From: Otatea glauca
Lineage: Eukaryota; Streptophyta; Magnoliopsida; Poales; Poaceae
Assembly: GCA_036346275.1 (NCBI GenBank)
Contig: CM070722.1
Location: 22,839,336 to 22,903,335, forward strand
Length of the DNA: 64,000 nt
Direction: 5' to 3'
Part shown: positions 22,603 through 33,723 of the stretch, piece by piece
Layout of the letters: every line of letters starts with the position of its first letter
How positions within the stretch are numbered: position 1 is the first letter of the stretch
The notes under the pieces: model-generated
Databases searched by the model: none
What the model saw: the letters and a program-made list of their open reading frames with translations, nothing else
Told to the model about the DNA's origin: nothing
Position numbers and translations under genes: made by a program

Positions 22603-23285
22603 CATGTACTACTTAATTTTAAGATTTGGTCGCGTGTTTATCAATAGCTAGTATCTCAAGTTCTTTTTTGCGAGTTCATGAAGAACCTTACGGTCTGGAG
22701 CTCAGGAAAATGATAACTAATCATCCCAAGGATCACTGAGATATGAATAGGCAATCCCATTTAATTAAGGGCTTCTAGTAAAATATTCGTCCTCACTGGT
22801 TAGCATCTTTGTTACTCACCTGAAAGACAATGAAAGCAACTTTTAAACCGGTGTTGTTGAGAACCAATTTAGTTGGAACTTTTACAAGTTTTGAATTTCA
22901 AATATTACAGTTCTGTTTTATATCTGTGGGAGTCGATGTGGTTATGTGAATAATCTAAGTGAGTATAAGCTGAGTTCATTTTCATGCTATCGTCTGTCCA
23001 GTCCAATGCTTGAAATCATCTCCAGCTTTGCATGGGAGGCAATTGCTCATATTTAAATATTAAGGGTTTTTTATTCAAAATACTTTACATGGAAACAAGT
23101 ATTGCTGTTGTTTAGTGCCACATATTTGACAAGCAAACAATGCAACTTTGTTTTTTTTTTTACTAAGAGACCTCTTGTTAATTTGTGCTATATGTTTGAT
23201 TAGGAAGAAAGTGAAGCTTTACCTTCCTTTTTCTAGAATGTGATCTATTATACTAATATCTCTTTTCTACTGAATTCTCTTTTAG
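22603..23285 (+). other. Intron-like sequence downstream of the solo LTR
   Basis: This begins with the second copy of the LTR target duplication (CATGT). It continues the interrupted sequence after the splice donor at about 10626 and ends in a pyrimidine-rich tract, CTCTTTTAG, at 23277-23285, a good 3' splice site. No coding signal was seen. If both splice sites belong to one gene, its first intron was about 735 bases before the insertions. Confidence 0.4.
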
Positions 23286-23520
23286 GTACCTCAGAGACTT
23301 TATAAATTAGATGAGCTTAAGCTAAATGGGATTGATACTTCTACTTTTCTATCTCCCGTCGATCTGTCTTTGGGATCAATTAAGAGAAACCTCCAAATTG
23401 CTGCAGCTCTCGGAGGGCTCTCTATATGAGCTGCATTTGAGCTTTCTCAACTCCAAGTTCTGTTTCTCTTTTTAGGACATGTTCTTAGCCATGCATATGA
23501 TTTGTGGACAAGTTCTTGCA
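23286..23520 (+). pseudogene. Exon remnant of a host gene, possibly plastid FtsH-like (M41-like) protein
   Basis: Right after a 3' splice site the frame reads VPQRLYKLDELKLNGID, then FLSPVDLSLGSIKRNLQIAA and LGGLSI before TGA at 23427-23429. The frame stays sensible past that stop (AAFELSQLQVLFLFLG). From memory this pattern resembles the region before the membrane segment of plant plastid FtsH-like proteins that keep an HEAGH metalloprotease motif (Arabidopsis At5g27290/VIR3-like). I could not check this, and the HEAGH part is not in the window. The stop, and loss of similarity after about 23475, make it a fragment. The alternative is any other captured nuclear exon. Confidence 0.4.
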
Positions 23521-23924
23521 GTTGTTAACAGTAAAGGTATATTTCTTTATTATTAATTTTTTATTGTCATTTAACAATGCAACTGTGCATGTCTGGTCTG
23601 CCACCGTTGATCTGGGATCCTTAGCTCCCATCTCAAGCTGCTGATATAGGACTCCAGCATCAACCCTTCTGATTCTAAATTTGCAACAGGCCACACAGTC
23701 CCCACCAAAACCACAGTGAAAACAAAGAAGTAGGTAGCATATATTGGATTCAGCCGTGCAGCATAAGGCTGTGATCTGTTGAAATTGTTGTTTTCAATTA
23801 GGAGCTAGTTGCATGACACACAGGACACGCTCTCCGGTCCTAGCACTTGAAATAACTTTCCCAGCATTTTTATTGCTCAATTGTAGCTTCACATGACAAT
23901 AGATGTTACTCGTTACCTTTGTTT
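23521..23924. other. Unassigned sequence between exon remnant and gypsy gag
   Basis: No protein-family likeness or repeat end was recognised. It may be further intron/3' sequence of the gene remnant. The right boundary, where the truncated gypsy-type element begins, lies near 23.92 kb and carries no visible LTR. Confidence 0.3.
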
Positions 23925-23995
23925 TCTATCTTAACCGATTTAGGCATATCATGATCTGTACATTCTTGAGGCATGCATTGGATAGCATGTATCTC

Positions 23996-24763
23996 CTACT
24001 CCTCCTTCTCTTGTGTGTTTTCCTTCTCGTTCTTGTTCTCAATGTCATGTGAAAAGTTAGTAGCAAGTGGAAACTCGACAAGATGCCGTTCTTCCAAAGA
24101 AAATTCTTCACTTTGGCAATTATAGACATTAATTTCAGCAAGATGTCTTTTATGTTCAATTTGATTTTCAATCTCACAAGCAAGATTAAATAAACTAGAG
24201 AGAGAACTATATTCCTTATCAACAAGAATACCCTGAATTTTCATATCAAGTCCATTTAAGAATATTATTTCTTTAGGTTCTTCAGATTCATCTAAACCAC
24301 AACGCAACAACAAAGTTTCTAATTCCTCGTAATATGCCTTGACATTTTTATCACATTGTTGTAAACGTTGCAATTCATAAAGTAACTTTTTAGAATGAAT
24401 CGCAGGAACAAATTCATCTCTCAATAGTTGTTTCATATCTTTCCATATTTTTGGTACTTTCTTATAAGCACAAAAATCGTTCCACCAAATTGATGCACAT
24501 AGAGTTAAAGCACTAGCGATAACTTTAATTTTTCATTTATTACAAAGGTTATATTGCGAAAGTATTTTAGCTACCTCTATTTTCCAATCAATATAAGCAT
24601 CAACAACAAATCTGCTATAAGAAGGAAGAACTGGAAAATTCTTACCTTTACCAGCAGAAGGAGATAAATTAAAGTTTGGTTGATGCTTATGCTCTTTTCT
24701 GTTAAGTGCATTCTCCATGTTTTGAATTTGCTTGTTCATAGTCTCATTCCTCTCTCGAAGCAT
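23996..24763 (-). pseudogene. Gypsy-type gag (capsid) fragment
   Basis: The frame starts MLRERNETMNKQIQNMEN (coiled-coil-like), has a stop near 24535 and continues as a capsid-like retrotransposon gag domain. Recognisable blocks are ASIWWNDF, VPKIWKDMKQLLRDEFVP, LLYELQRLQQCDKNVKAYYE, EELETLLLRCGL and IIFLNGLDMKIQ. This is the usual gypsy W..F...F.P..L...L..L.Q...V..Y arrangement. The frame then runs into a charged tail (EKENTQEKEE) and no zinc knuckle is reached. It would form the capsid shell. One stop and the 3' truncation make it non-functional. Confidence 0.8.
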
Positions 24764-24779
24764 CTCTCGGAGCTCATTA

Positions 24780-26060
24780 TGAAGAACACACTAGTTACTG
24801 TCATGATCCTCTGGTACCCCTGCCTTTGCTAGTAGAAAACAGAAGATAGCACAAAGTATTATCCCTATGAACTACTAGGTGCTGGACAGTGGGATCACAA
24901 ACTCTCACGTGTCTTACCAAGCTCTTGCAAGGTTCTTACCAAAGTAGCGGGTGGCACAACTGGTGGCTGGTTCGTGAAACTGTGGCTGGAGCATGAGTGT
25001 GGCGATTGCAAAGGAGAACCTGAACTGATAAGAAGTATGTGGAGCTCGGAACACAATATTTAGTAGCAAGGAATAAACAATATCGAAATCAGATTAGCAA
25101 GGTGAATAAATATCCAACGTACTTGTCACAGTTGTTGGCCTAAACGTGTTCCTAGAATTAGTTCAACCTAGCAAGGGATATGTCAAAGCACATAGGACTC
25201 AAAGGACGCAAGCAATTCTGATTATTTGCTTCTCTTTCCCTCCTTTTTTTGCTTCTTTTCTTTTCTCTGATTTTTTTTCAGTGCGGCTCTTTTTTTTATA
25301 CTTGCCTTTTTGTTTTCCTTTCTCTTAACTCAAAGGAAAAACAAAAATCTCACGTTTTGGAACGAGAGAAAACGTTAAATAGATGACCGATGAATTGGTG
25401 AAAACAGCACAAGAAATTTCTGGTGTCGATAACTCGGTCTTAGAAGCCGATTTTCAGGGTCAAATTACACAGGTCTTTTGACCTGTTGATTTTTTAGATG
25501 CGCGTCATCGTCTTCTTCGAAACAAAAAAAAGTACGCCTCAATCGGAGTTTGTATGCAAAAGTTATGGCTGTTTTTCTGAACACTGCGCAATCTGGAATT
25601 GCCTGCGATTTCACTTCCTTCCGGTTAGGGCTAAAAAAGCAATAGGATCATGGGTGAAAAAGGATGGCCAGCGGTGCAGGGTAATTGACACAAAGTGGCT
25701 TGTGACCTATCTAGGGCTTGCGAAGCGGGATATATAATACAGAGTAGCAGTAAGGACCAACCGAGTAGGATTCAGTTCAGTTCTTGGGTTGGCGGGGGTG
25801 GGATGACTAACGATGCAAAACAAAAACTAGAGCAACAAAAAGGGACAACTAGAAACTAGGATCAAGACCTCAAACCAGCAACAAGATGATGACAATGGAC
25901 ACAAATTCAACAAAGCGAAACTAAAACGAAAATTGCAAAGGCACAAGGGGTTGTACGACAGCGGAATCGATGTGGAACTTTTTGTGGGGCAATTTTTTTG
26001 GACTCTAGGACGATGGCAAAACAAAAGTGGGGATACAAGAATTACCTATCGAGCAACCGA
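24780..26060 (-). other. Leader between primer site and gag of the truncated gypsy element
   Basis: About 1.3 kb of untranslated leader as read on the minus strand. It has a purine-rich stretch (minus strand of 25230-25330). No frame with a family likeness was seen. Confidence 0.5.
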
Positions 26061-26073
26061 GGCTCTGATACCA
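26061..26073 (-). other. Primer binding site, initiator tRNA-Met type
   Basis: On the minus strand TGGTATCAGAGCC lies two bases after the LTR end (...CCCATCA). It is complementary to the 3' end of plant initiator tRNA-Met, used to prime minus-strand DNA synthesis. Confidence 0.9.
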
Positions 26074-26075
26074 CT

Positions 26076-26829
26076 TGATGGGAACGGTGGCCTGATCTTT
26101 CGACACGTAGTACTCAATCGATTGGTGGAGAACTCGACGTTGATGATCTGGCTTCCAATCAGAACTGATTCAAACCCTGCAATCGCTACACCACGGCTCC
26201 TTTGGTTATCAACCATGCACAAATACGGTTGATCTCACCAAGAAGGCTTATCCCTGCATGCGAATCGAGAACACAAGCAAGAACTAATAAGATGCAATCT
26301 GAAATTGCAAATAATATTAAGCACACGAGTTGGGGTTCCACAAACTGATGAATGGCGAAAAACTGACAAAGTGTCTAGTTTGTAATCTAAACAAAATCCA
26401 TCTATTCTAGCGACAGCTAATGAATATATATAAGGATGAAGGCAAGGGAGGCAACCAAGGGGATGGCCGTGCAACCCTAGGTCGTACAAGGCCTTTGAGC
26501 CCAAGTGGAGGTGGCGCGGCACCTCATAGATTCTGTTTATCATATTGATTTGACGATTCATGTCAATCCAGAAGGAGTTTGGATGTGAAACCACTTCCAT
26601 TGGAAAGCACTCGACGTGGGCTTGTATGTAGAGTCCAAAACCGCCTCAAACGGACTTTGTATGACCCAGATATGGTCGTTTTTAGTTGGACTACTCCTGG
26701 GGGCCGAACTAGACTTGTGAACGAATTGGACTTGATCTCGGTCTAGGCTTGGAGCGTCAGAAGTTGTTGAGCCCTTGTCTTGGCTTCAGGTAGAAGCATG
26801 GCTTGCTGGGCCGACATGGTCTCATCACA
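26076..26829 (-). mobile_element. 5' LTR of the truncated gypsy-type element
   Basis: A 754 bp LTR with ends TGATG...CATCA on the minus strand. Internal text such as 'gcaatctgaaattgc' (about 26295) also occurs in the solo LTR at about 42295 in the same orientation, so the two belong to one family or close relatives. Confidence 0.8.
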
Positions 26830-29019
26830 AGAAGGTGCCCACTTGAGTCTGCTTGATCTGAAAGTCGAGGAAGTAGCTCAACTTGCCCATCATGCTCATC
26901 TCATCTGAAAACTGGGACACAAGAGAGTGCGAAGAGCCACCAAAGATAATATCGTCCACATAGATCTAGATGAGAAGAAAATAAGTATCTTAGTGTCTGA
27001 TGAACAGAGTTTTGTCTACTATACCCATTTTAAAACACTGACTGAGAAGGTAGGACTTAAGCCTCTCATACCAAGCTCTAGGGGCCTGCTTAAGTCCATA
27101 CAAAGCTTTAGAAAGCTTGAAGACATGGTTTGGGTATTTGAGGTCTCGAATACTGTAGGTTGTCTGACATACACCTCTTCCTCAATATAACCATTGAGGA
27201 ATGCACTCTTGACATCCATTTGATAAAGCTTGAAGCCCTTGGATGTAGAGAATGCAAGCAGGATCCTAATAGCCTCTTGTCTAGCTACAGGGGAAAAGAT
27301 CTCCTCAAAGTCAAGATCCTTAACCTGAGAAAAACCCTGTGCAACTAGCCTAGCCTTGTTTCTAATGACAACCCCATCCTCACTCTGCTTGTCTTTGAAC
27401 ACCCACTTGGTCCCAATGACAATATGACAAGATGGGGGCTCGACAAGCTACCAAACCTTGTTCCTCTCGATGTTTTCAAGCCCCTCATGCATAGTATTAA
27501 TCCATGACTCATCGGATATTGCATGAGAAACATCCTTCGATTCAAATGAGGCAATAAAAGCTAAGTGGAGACAGAGAATGGATAAACCCGATTTTGAGCG
27601 AGTGACCCACTCAAACAGATCACAAATGATCTGATCAATTGGATGATGTCTCTGAATATGGCGGGGAGGTCTAGAAGCAGAAGTAGCATCTACCTCATGC
27701 ACAGAAGAGGTAGGATCAGAGCCACTAGCTGCATAAAAGTTACAAGGCAAGGGTTGGTCTCCCTGAGGTGCAGAAATGAAAACAGGAGGCACTTCAGGTG
27801 TAGAGGGGACTGGATCAGGCGAAACACCATCATCTCCATTATCCTCATCCTCTACAAAGATGGTCTCGGAGAGGGAAGAAGAGGCTGAAATGTCAGGTCT
27901 AGCTCGTGGGCTAGCCTCATCAATGGATACTTCGCAGGTCTTTATGATCCTATGCGCATCACAACTCCAGACCCTATAGCTACGAGAAGAAGTCGGGTAA
28001 CACAGAAAAATACCATTAGAAGAACGAGACTCAAATTTATCTTGGTTACTAGACTTTAAAATAAAACACTTGCAACCAAACACACGAAAATGAGAAACAC
28101 TGAGCTTTCGCCCATACCTCAACTCGTAAGAAGTGTGGTGCAAATGTGCTCTCAAGAATACACGATTAGAAACATGGCAAGCAGTAGCTATAGCCTCAGC
28201 CCAAAACTTCCTAGGAGTATTGTACTCGTTTAGCAACGTCTTGGACATCTCAACCAGGGTCTTGTTCTTCCTTTCCACTACGCCATTTTGCTAAGGGACA
28301 TATGGAGAGGAGAACTGATGCTCTAAACCAGACTCCACATAAAAAACTCTCAAAGTAGGAGTTCTTGAACTCCGTGCTATTGTCACTGCGTATAGCTCGT
28401 AAGGCACAAGGGAGCTCAAGAGATAACCTATGAACCAAGCCCCAGAAATGGGTAAAAGACTCATCATTCGAGGCCATGAAAAACACCCAAGAATACCTCG
28501 AAAAATCATCAACAATAAAAAGAATATACCACTTTCCACCCACTAACTGCACTCTAGTTGGACCAATAGTGTCCATATGTAAGAGCTGTCCTGGTGCATC
28601 AGTCATCACAACAGTGACTTGGGGATGAGAAGCAGCAACCATCTTGCCATGTCGACAAGGAGAGCAAACTAAATTTTTTACCATTTTGAGTTTGGGCAAA
28701 CCACGAATGAGATCATGGCTTCTAACTATGCCAGAAGGAGAGATCACAGGACTTAGAAGCAATCAAGAAATGAAGAGAGTCTCCAAAAGAAGTAGAAAAA
28801 TCAACACGGAAGACTCCTAAATCTAGAAACCCCGCAAACTAACCTTCTTGATGAATCAAGAATTCTACAGGCTCTACTCTTAAAGCTTACCTCAAAAGAG
28901 TCATCGATAAGCTGGGAGACAGAAAGCAAATTGAACTGCAGCTTACTCACTAAGGCAACATCTTTAAGAATGAAACTGTCATTAATGCAGACGGTACCTT
29001 TGGCAATGACTCTACCTGA
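26830..29019 (-). pseudogene. Copy B pol: integrase and N-terminal reverse transcriptase
   Basis: Minus strand from 29019: the pre-integrase segment (ILKDVALVSKLQFNLLSVSQ), the integrase core (DTIGPTRVQLVGGKWY, VDDFSRYSWVFF, RSDNSTEFKNSYFESF) and FWAEAIATACHVSNRVFLRA. After an acidic linker come RT blocks ([44 protein letters not shown] region at about 26945). YVDD is preserved, unlike copy C, but a stop lies two codons upstream. Compared with copy C, a 38 base deletion near 28728 removes the integrase zinc-binding histidines. Frameshifts at about 28250 and 27450 break it further. Confidence 0.88.
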
Positions 29020-29024
29020 TGAAG

Positions 29025-29582
29025 TGTAACAGCTCAAATTTTGCTTTTATTGAATTTAATATGATTTTTCTTTGTTACTAATTTCTGAGGTTTCATTTAA
29101 TTTATTTTGGAATTTTGAATAAAGCCTTTTGCTATCTTTTAATTATTCAGAGAAAAGTATAAACGATCCTTGGTTGGAAATATTTTATTTGAGTTCCAAA
29201 TTTCCAAAGTATTTTTTGGAATTTTTTGAGATTTTTCCTGATATTTTTGCTCTGTATTATGGCTTTATTTATTTATCTGAATTATTTTAATTCGAAAATG
29301 TTTTAAAAATTAGATGAATAGTGTTGGGCCGAAACCCACCCGGTCCGACCCATTTCTTCGTGTAGCCCAGCCCGCATAGCCCACCCCGCCAAATCCTAGC
29401 CGCGCGACCGTTGGATTTTGATCCAACGGCTGTGATCGTGCCGCGCCGCAGCTAGCTATCAGCCGTTCGATCGGATCTGCGTGGACGTCTGTGATCGCGC
29501 CTCATCGGCTAATTCGAATCTGCCACTCCGCTGTATCCCATGAGATTCGGAATTCGTTTCCGCGCCCTACACGGAAGCCGAG
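29025..29582 (+). mobile_element. 5' LTR of the chromovirus, first part
   Basis: Matches 51556-52115 of the 3' LTR from TGTAAC to 'cacggaagCCGAG'. It is interrupted there by a solo LTR of another family; CCGAG (29578-29582) is the target duplication, repeated at 42996-43000. The LTR continues at 43001. Confidence 0.92.
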
Positions 29583-29716
29583 TGATGTGAGGTTGTGTCT
29601 CGTTCTTTCGATGAGAGCGATAACTATCGATTTGGGGGAGCTGACTTTGACGATCCAACTACAACGTACGACGACGATGCGCCTTAGCAATCGATAAACT
29701 AACTCCGAAGTGTTAT

Positions 29717-31359
29717 TGAAGGACCGAGATGGCGAACAGAGGGGGGGTGAATGGTCGCAAATAAATTTTCCCCCAAAATACTCCAACAAAAACCTCGACA
29801 AGATCGCTCAAAAGATCTCATGAAAAACCCGAAAAACTAGACAACTATGTGTACCCCAAGCTTGCATTGATAAGTACCATAAAATATGTGGGGATTTTTG
29901 AGTCACAATCCTGGTTGTCTAGTGTCAAAGATAAAGAGGAATCAATCCAACTCTTGCTTTTAGAAAGAACACCAATTCAAATCAAAAAAGTCACTTTCAG
30001 AAAAGCAAAAGCAGAATTTTCAGAACTTGTCCTCAATTTGAACAGGAGGTTGGTGGGTTTATGAAACTCAAAAAATTTGGAAAAATTTTATCCCTATGAG
30101 AATCAGAGTCATGAAGAACTCCACCAAATTTATCCTCAAAAAGCCTTACAGAAAAAACAGGAAAAATCGAGGAACATAGTCAGTCAAGAACTTCGAGCAG
30201 AAAGTTTGGGGCTCGGTTTTCACCTCATGGTGCCTAAACGGTGCAACAAGTAAACTCCAAAATTTTTCTGCAAGTGGATAAAAGAGTCCTGCACTTCCTC
30301 CAATAAGAATCACTTAAAAAAGATTTTTTTATATTTTTATAAAAATCAAATACTAAATGCTGCGCAAAGAACAAGTTCTGAACAAAGTTGGAACTTGAAA
30401 GAAAAGATGTTCTCTACTCAATCCAAAAGTGCAAAAGAGATGTAAAACCATATGAACACACTCAAAACATCCAAGATCAACAGCATTTAGAAGGAGGGGA
30501 GGCAAATCCAAATTGCGTGAAAGTAAATTGCGAGAATGTAATTGCGGGAAAGTAAATGCTGAATTTAAATTGCGTAAAGTAAATACATAATGTAAATGCG
30601 CAAAATAAATTCAGAGATGGATGGATAAAACTTTCATTTCTGGAAGGAGAGGTTACAAAGCATCACTTTCATGTGGACAAAGCTCAAAGGAGCATTCACA
30701 AACCTCAAAACCTTCAAGGGGAGGAGGCTACCCCTCCACCCCTATTTATACTACTCTTGGGCCACCTACCACCCTTGGATGAGTCCTTCAACCCTAGAGC
30801 ACTCATCTAAGGGCTAGGATTAACACACACACATAGCCATGCAAGGGCTGACCCAAAACCCACACACATGCTGGGTTTTCTTGCACGGTTTTCAAAGCAT
30901 ACTACCTAGACCCGCTAACCTATCAACTAGACCTCAATCCGACGGCTCTCATTGATCCACGCGGCATCTAGCTAGCATCATCTCCTTTCCTTATCTTCTT
31001 GACTTGCCCGGACTCCGTCTCCGATCATCTTCCGGCGATCCCCAACCGTCTGGACCTCCGACGCTCCTCGCCTAGTCCCGGTCATCCTCCGCCTCACCAT
31101 GACCTAGCACCGTCGCCCTGCAACCATCAAAAACAAGGAAAAAACCTTTCACGTAGCAATGCCCACAATGATATGCAATAAACCCATCCAACTCATCATT
31201 ACCGCGCCCATACGGCCGGTACTGCCACTCCTGGCAGAGACAACTCAAATTGCTTCATTTTGAAAATCAATCCAAATCAAACTCAAACTTGAGCACACCT
31301 TGCTCAAATAAAGTCAAATACTCATCACAAACATGGATGGACCTCCACATGGTCCTTCA
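29717..31359 (-). mobile_element. 3' LTR of copy C
   Basis: 1643 bp with 9 bp terminal inverted repeats TGAAGGACC/GGTCCTTCA. On the minus strand the TATA box lies at 30742-30750 (TATAAATAG) in the context 'agagtagtataaatagggg', as in every LTR of this family here. The GGTAGTACC-like words lie upstream near 31201-31235. Confidence 0.93.
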
Positions 31360-33222
31360 ATCTCCCCCTTGATGAGTATATTGACAAACAACACAAAAGG
31401 CATAAATTTGAGTTTGAATGAGAGAGGAAGAAAGCAATTTGATTGCAAAGCCAAACTTGGTCTAGAGAGAAATATATAAAATCATGACCAAGTTGGCAGA
31501 AAGAATTTAGAGCAAGACCATGAAAAGAGCATGTTTTTCACAAAAGCTCTAAAAACCAATCGTAAGTGCCAAATGTGATTATGATCAATAAAAAATAGCA
31601 AAGATTTACAAAGATCATAAGAACCAACAAGCTTTCACATTTTTATCTCTCTCTCTCTTTTAATGATGCCTTTTCTTCATTTTCTCCCCCTTTTGGCAAT
31701 ATAGGCATCAAAATTGAATTTTCTCCCTCTTTTTATGTATGCTAGAAATGCAATCGAAAGAGCTTTGAAGATTATCCAATTGATCAAAATGGAAGGATAT
31801 TACACCAAGCTTGTCAATTTCAGAAGATGACTAAACTAAGACATGTCCAAGTGCAAATACGAGCTTAGTTTTGAATATCTCATTTTTAGCAAGATTAGAC
31901 AAGTGCAACACTTAGCTTTATTTTCAAAAATAGAAGAATAGCCACTCTAAGGATCAAAAGGAAAACCTAGAGTTCAACCTACTCAACACTTTGGGGAATC
32001 TAGAAGAGCATACAAGGTCCTTCAGGCTCATTTATCACTTAATGAAAATTTTGATTCATCATCATACAAGACATAGCGGGGTGCAAATGTTTGACATTAT
32101 TAGCATTCTTTACCCACATATGTCTTTGTTTTTAATTTAATTGCATTTTCTTTTGACAACCAATTGACTCAAGCCGTATCCCACCATCTCAAGATGAACT
32201 CTTAAGAGGATGGTCTAGGTCAAACACGATGTATTCCAAGTTTATCCCAAGTGCAATGGGAAGCGGTCTTGTGAATGCAAGGTGGTGAGTTGTATGTGCA
32301 CAAGAAGAGTCAATTTTGTTTAATTTTCATTTTTAGCACAATGATTTATGAGCAATTGAAGGACTCTAGCATGGATCAAACTAGTTTCACCCAAGTTGCT
32401 ATAGGGACTCTAGAGAACTCCAAAATTTCTCAAATTATGGCACAAACCTCTAGAGAAGAAACCTAGCAAGTAAAAGCAACAAGTTTCAACAAGTTTTTCA
32501 TTTAAGGCTTATTTCATTTTTTTAGCTTAGCAAGTTAAATGAACTTGGACATATCTAAGCTAGTGATTTCCTCCATATGATGTAGCATGGTGTATAGCAT
32601 GAAGAAGAAATCAATTGCATAATAGACAAAGCTCATTAAATTGGAAATGCAGTCTATATGCAATGCACGAACAGATTCCCAAACTCCCCCTCAACAAATG
32701 AATCAATTTTAAGCTCAAATCTGGTTAAAGTTGAGTTATTATCAAGATTAGGCATAAAGAAAACCGAATGAACTCAATAATAACGAGAAAAAGCAGAATG
32801 AGGAGAACAAGTTGAGAAATCAAAAGCTGGATGGCTATTGAGCATAGATAAGATAGAAGAGACTCACTACGGCTCGGACTCGCTCTTATCTTCCCAGAGA
32901 CTGACATAGGAAGGCGACTCTAGATCCCAACTAAGGAGTGCACATGACCTGTCTACCAGGAGGCCCAATACCTACTAGACTTATAAGGCGTGAGGAACTC
33001 AACCTAGAGAGAAGAGAGAACAGCTAATCACGAATGATAGCAACCTAAAGCACAAGATAAGAGGTCCATGCAAGGCATGCCAGAAGTCTAAGTGAGAGAA
33101 CCCAACTCAAAAAAAACAAGCCCAAAGTCACCCAGAAGAAGCACAAAGAAAAGAAAAGCTCAAAGAAAACATATAATACATAATATACAAACCAGCTCCT
33201 CCTCACGAAAGGCCGTAAGGGC
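31360..33222 (-). other. 3' non-coding region and polypurine tracts of copy C
   Basis: Minus-strand AAGGGGGAGATT (31360-31371) abuts the LTR. Further GGGGGAG motifs lie at about 31684 and 32690, and a decayed one at about 33196, in the same order and spacing as in copy A (649-2481). No envelope-like frame is present; frames such as 32275-32466 are on the wrong strand and lack likeness. Confidence 0.75.
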
Positions 33223-33718
33223 TCAGACTCCAAGCTCACTCCTCAAGGCAACAAATCTGGAGCTATCCAAAGGCTTCGTGAAGATATCGGCTAACTTAAG
33301 GTCACTCTCTACGAACTGAAGCGTGATATCTCCCTTCTCCACATGGTCTCTAAGGAAGTGATATCTAATATCAATGTGCTTGGTCTGGGAATGTTGTACT
33401 GGGTTTTTAGGAATGCAAATAGCTAAAGTGTTATACAGAAGAGTGGCACACTCTCTATTTCTAACCCATAGTCCTGTAAGGTCGATCTCATCAGAGCACA
33501 CAGCTCTGACAGCCCAGGCTGTGACAACATACTCGGCCTCGTGGTGGGTATGCAACCCAGTTGCTTCCTAGATGACCAAGAAACAAGAGAAGTGCCAATG
33601 AATTGGCAAGTGCGAAGTGCTCTTCCTATCTATCCTCTGACCCGACAAAGTCGGCATCGAGAAAAGGCTCTAAGAGATAGACAAGAAGAAGAAGAGTATC
33701 AAATACCATAATCGGTGG
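33223..33718 (-). pseudogene. Copy C RNase H and pol C-terminus
   Basis: Minus-strand text includes EAEYVVTAWAVRAVCSDEID, LTGLWVRNRECATLLYNT, the copia C-terminal KHIDIRYHFLRDHVEKGD, and ADIFTKPLDSSRF with SELGV at the end. The upstream half (the DADFAG block near 33650) is in another frame. It is separated from RT by the inserted solo LTR at 33724-35088, so the polyprotein is also physically split. Confidence 0.85.
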
Positions 33719-33723
33719 TAGCT

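Larger units (their letters stand above)
23925..26829 (-). mobile_element. Truncated gypsy-type retrotransposon (5' LTR, leader, gag)
   Basis: On the minus strand: LTR from TGATGAGACC (26829) to GTTCCCATCA (26076), an iMet primer site, a ~1.3 kb leader, then a gag frame that runs to about 23.99 kb where the element stops. Protease, pol and the 3' LTR are missing. It is inserted in the RT region of Sirevirus-like copy B: the flank after 26829 is CAAGA, which in copy C follows TTGATG uninterrupted (35366-35372). The matching duplication should lie at the lost end. Its LTR shares blocks with the solo LTR at 42206-42995. Confidence 0.75.
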
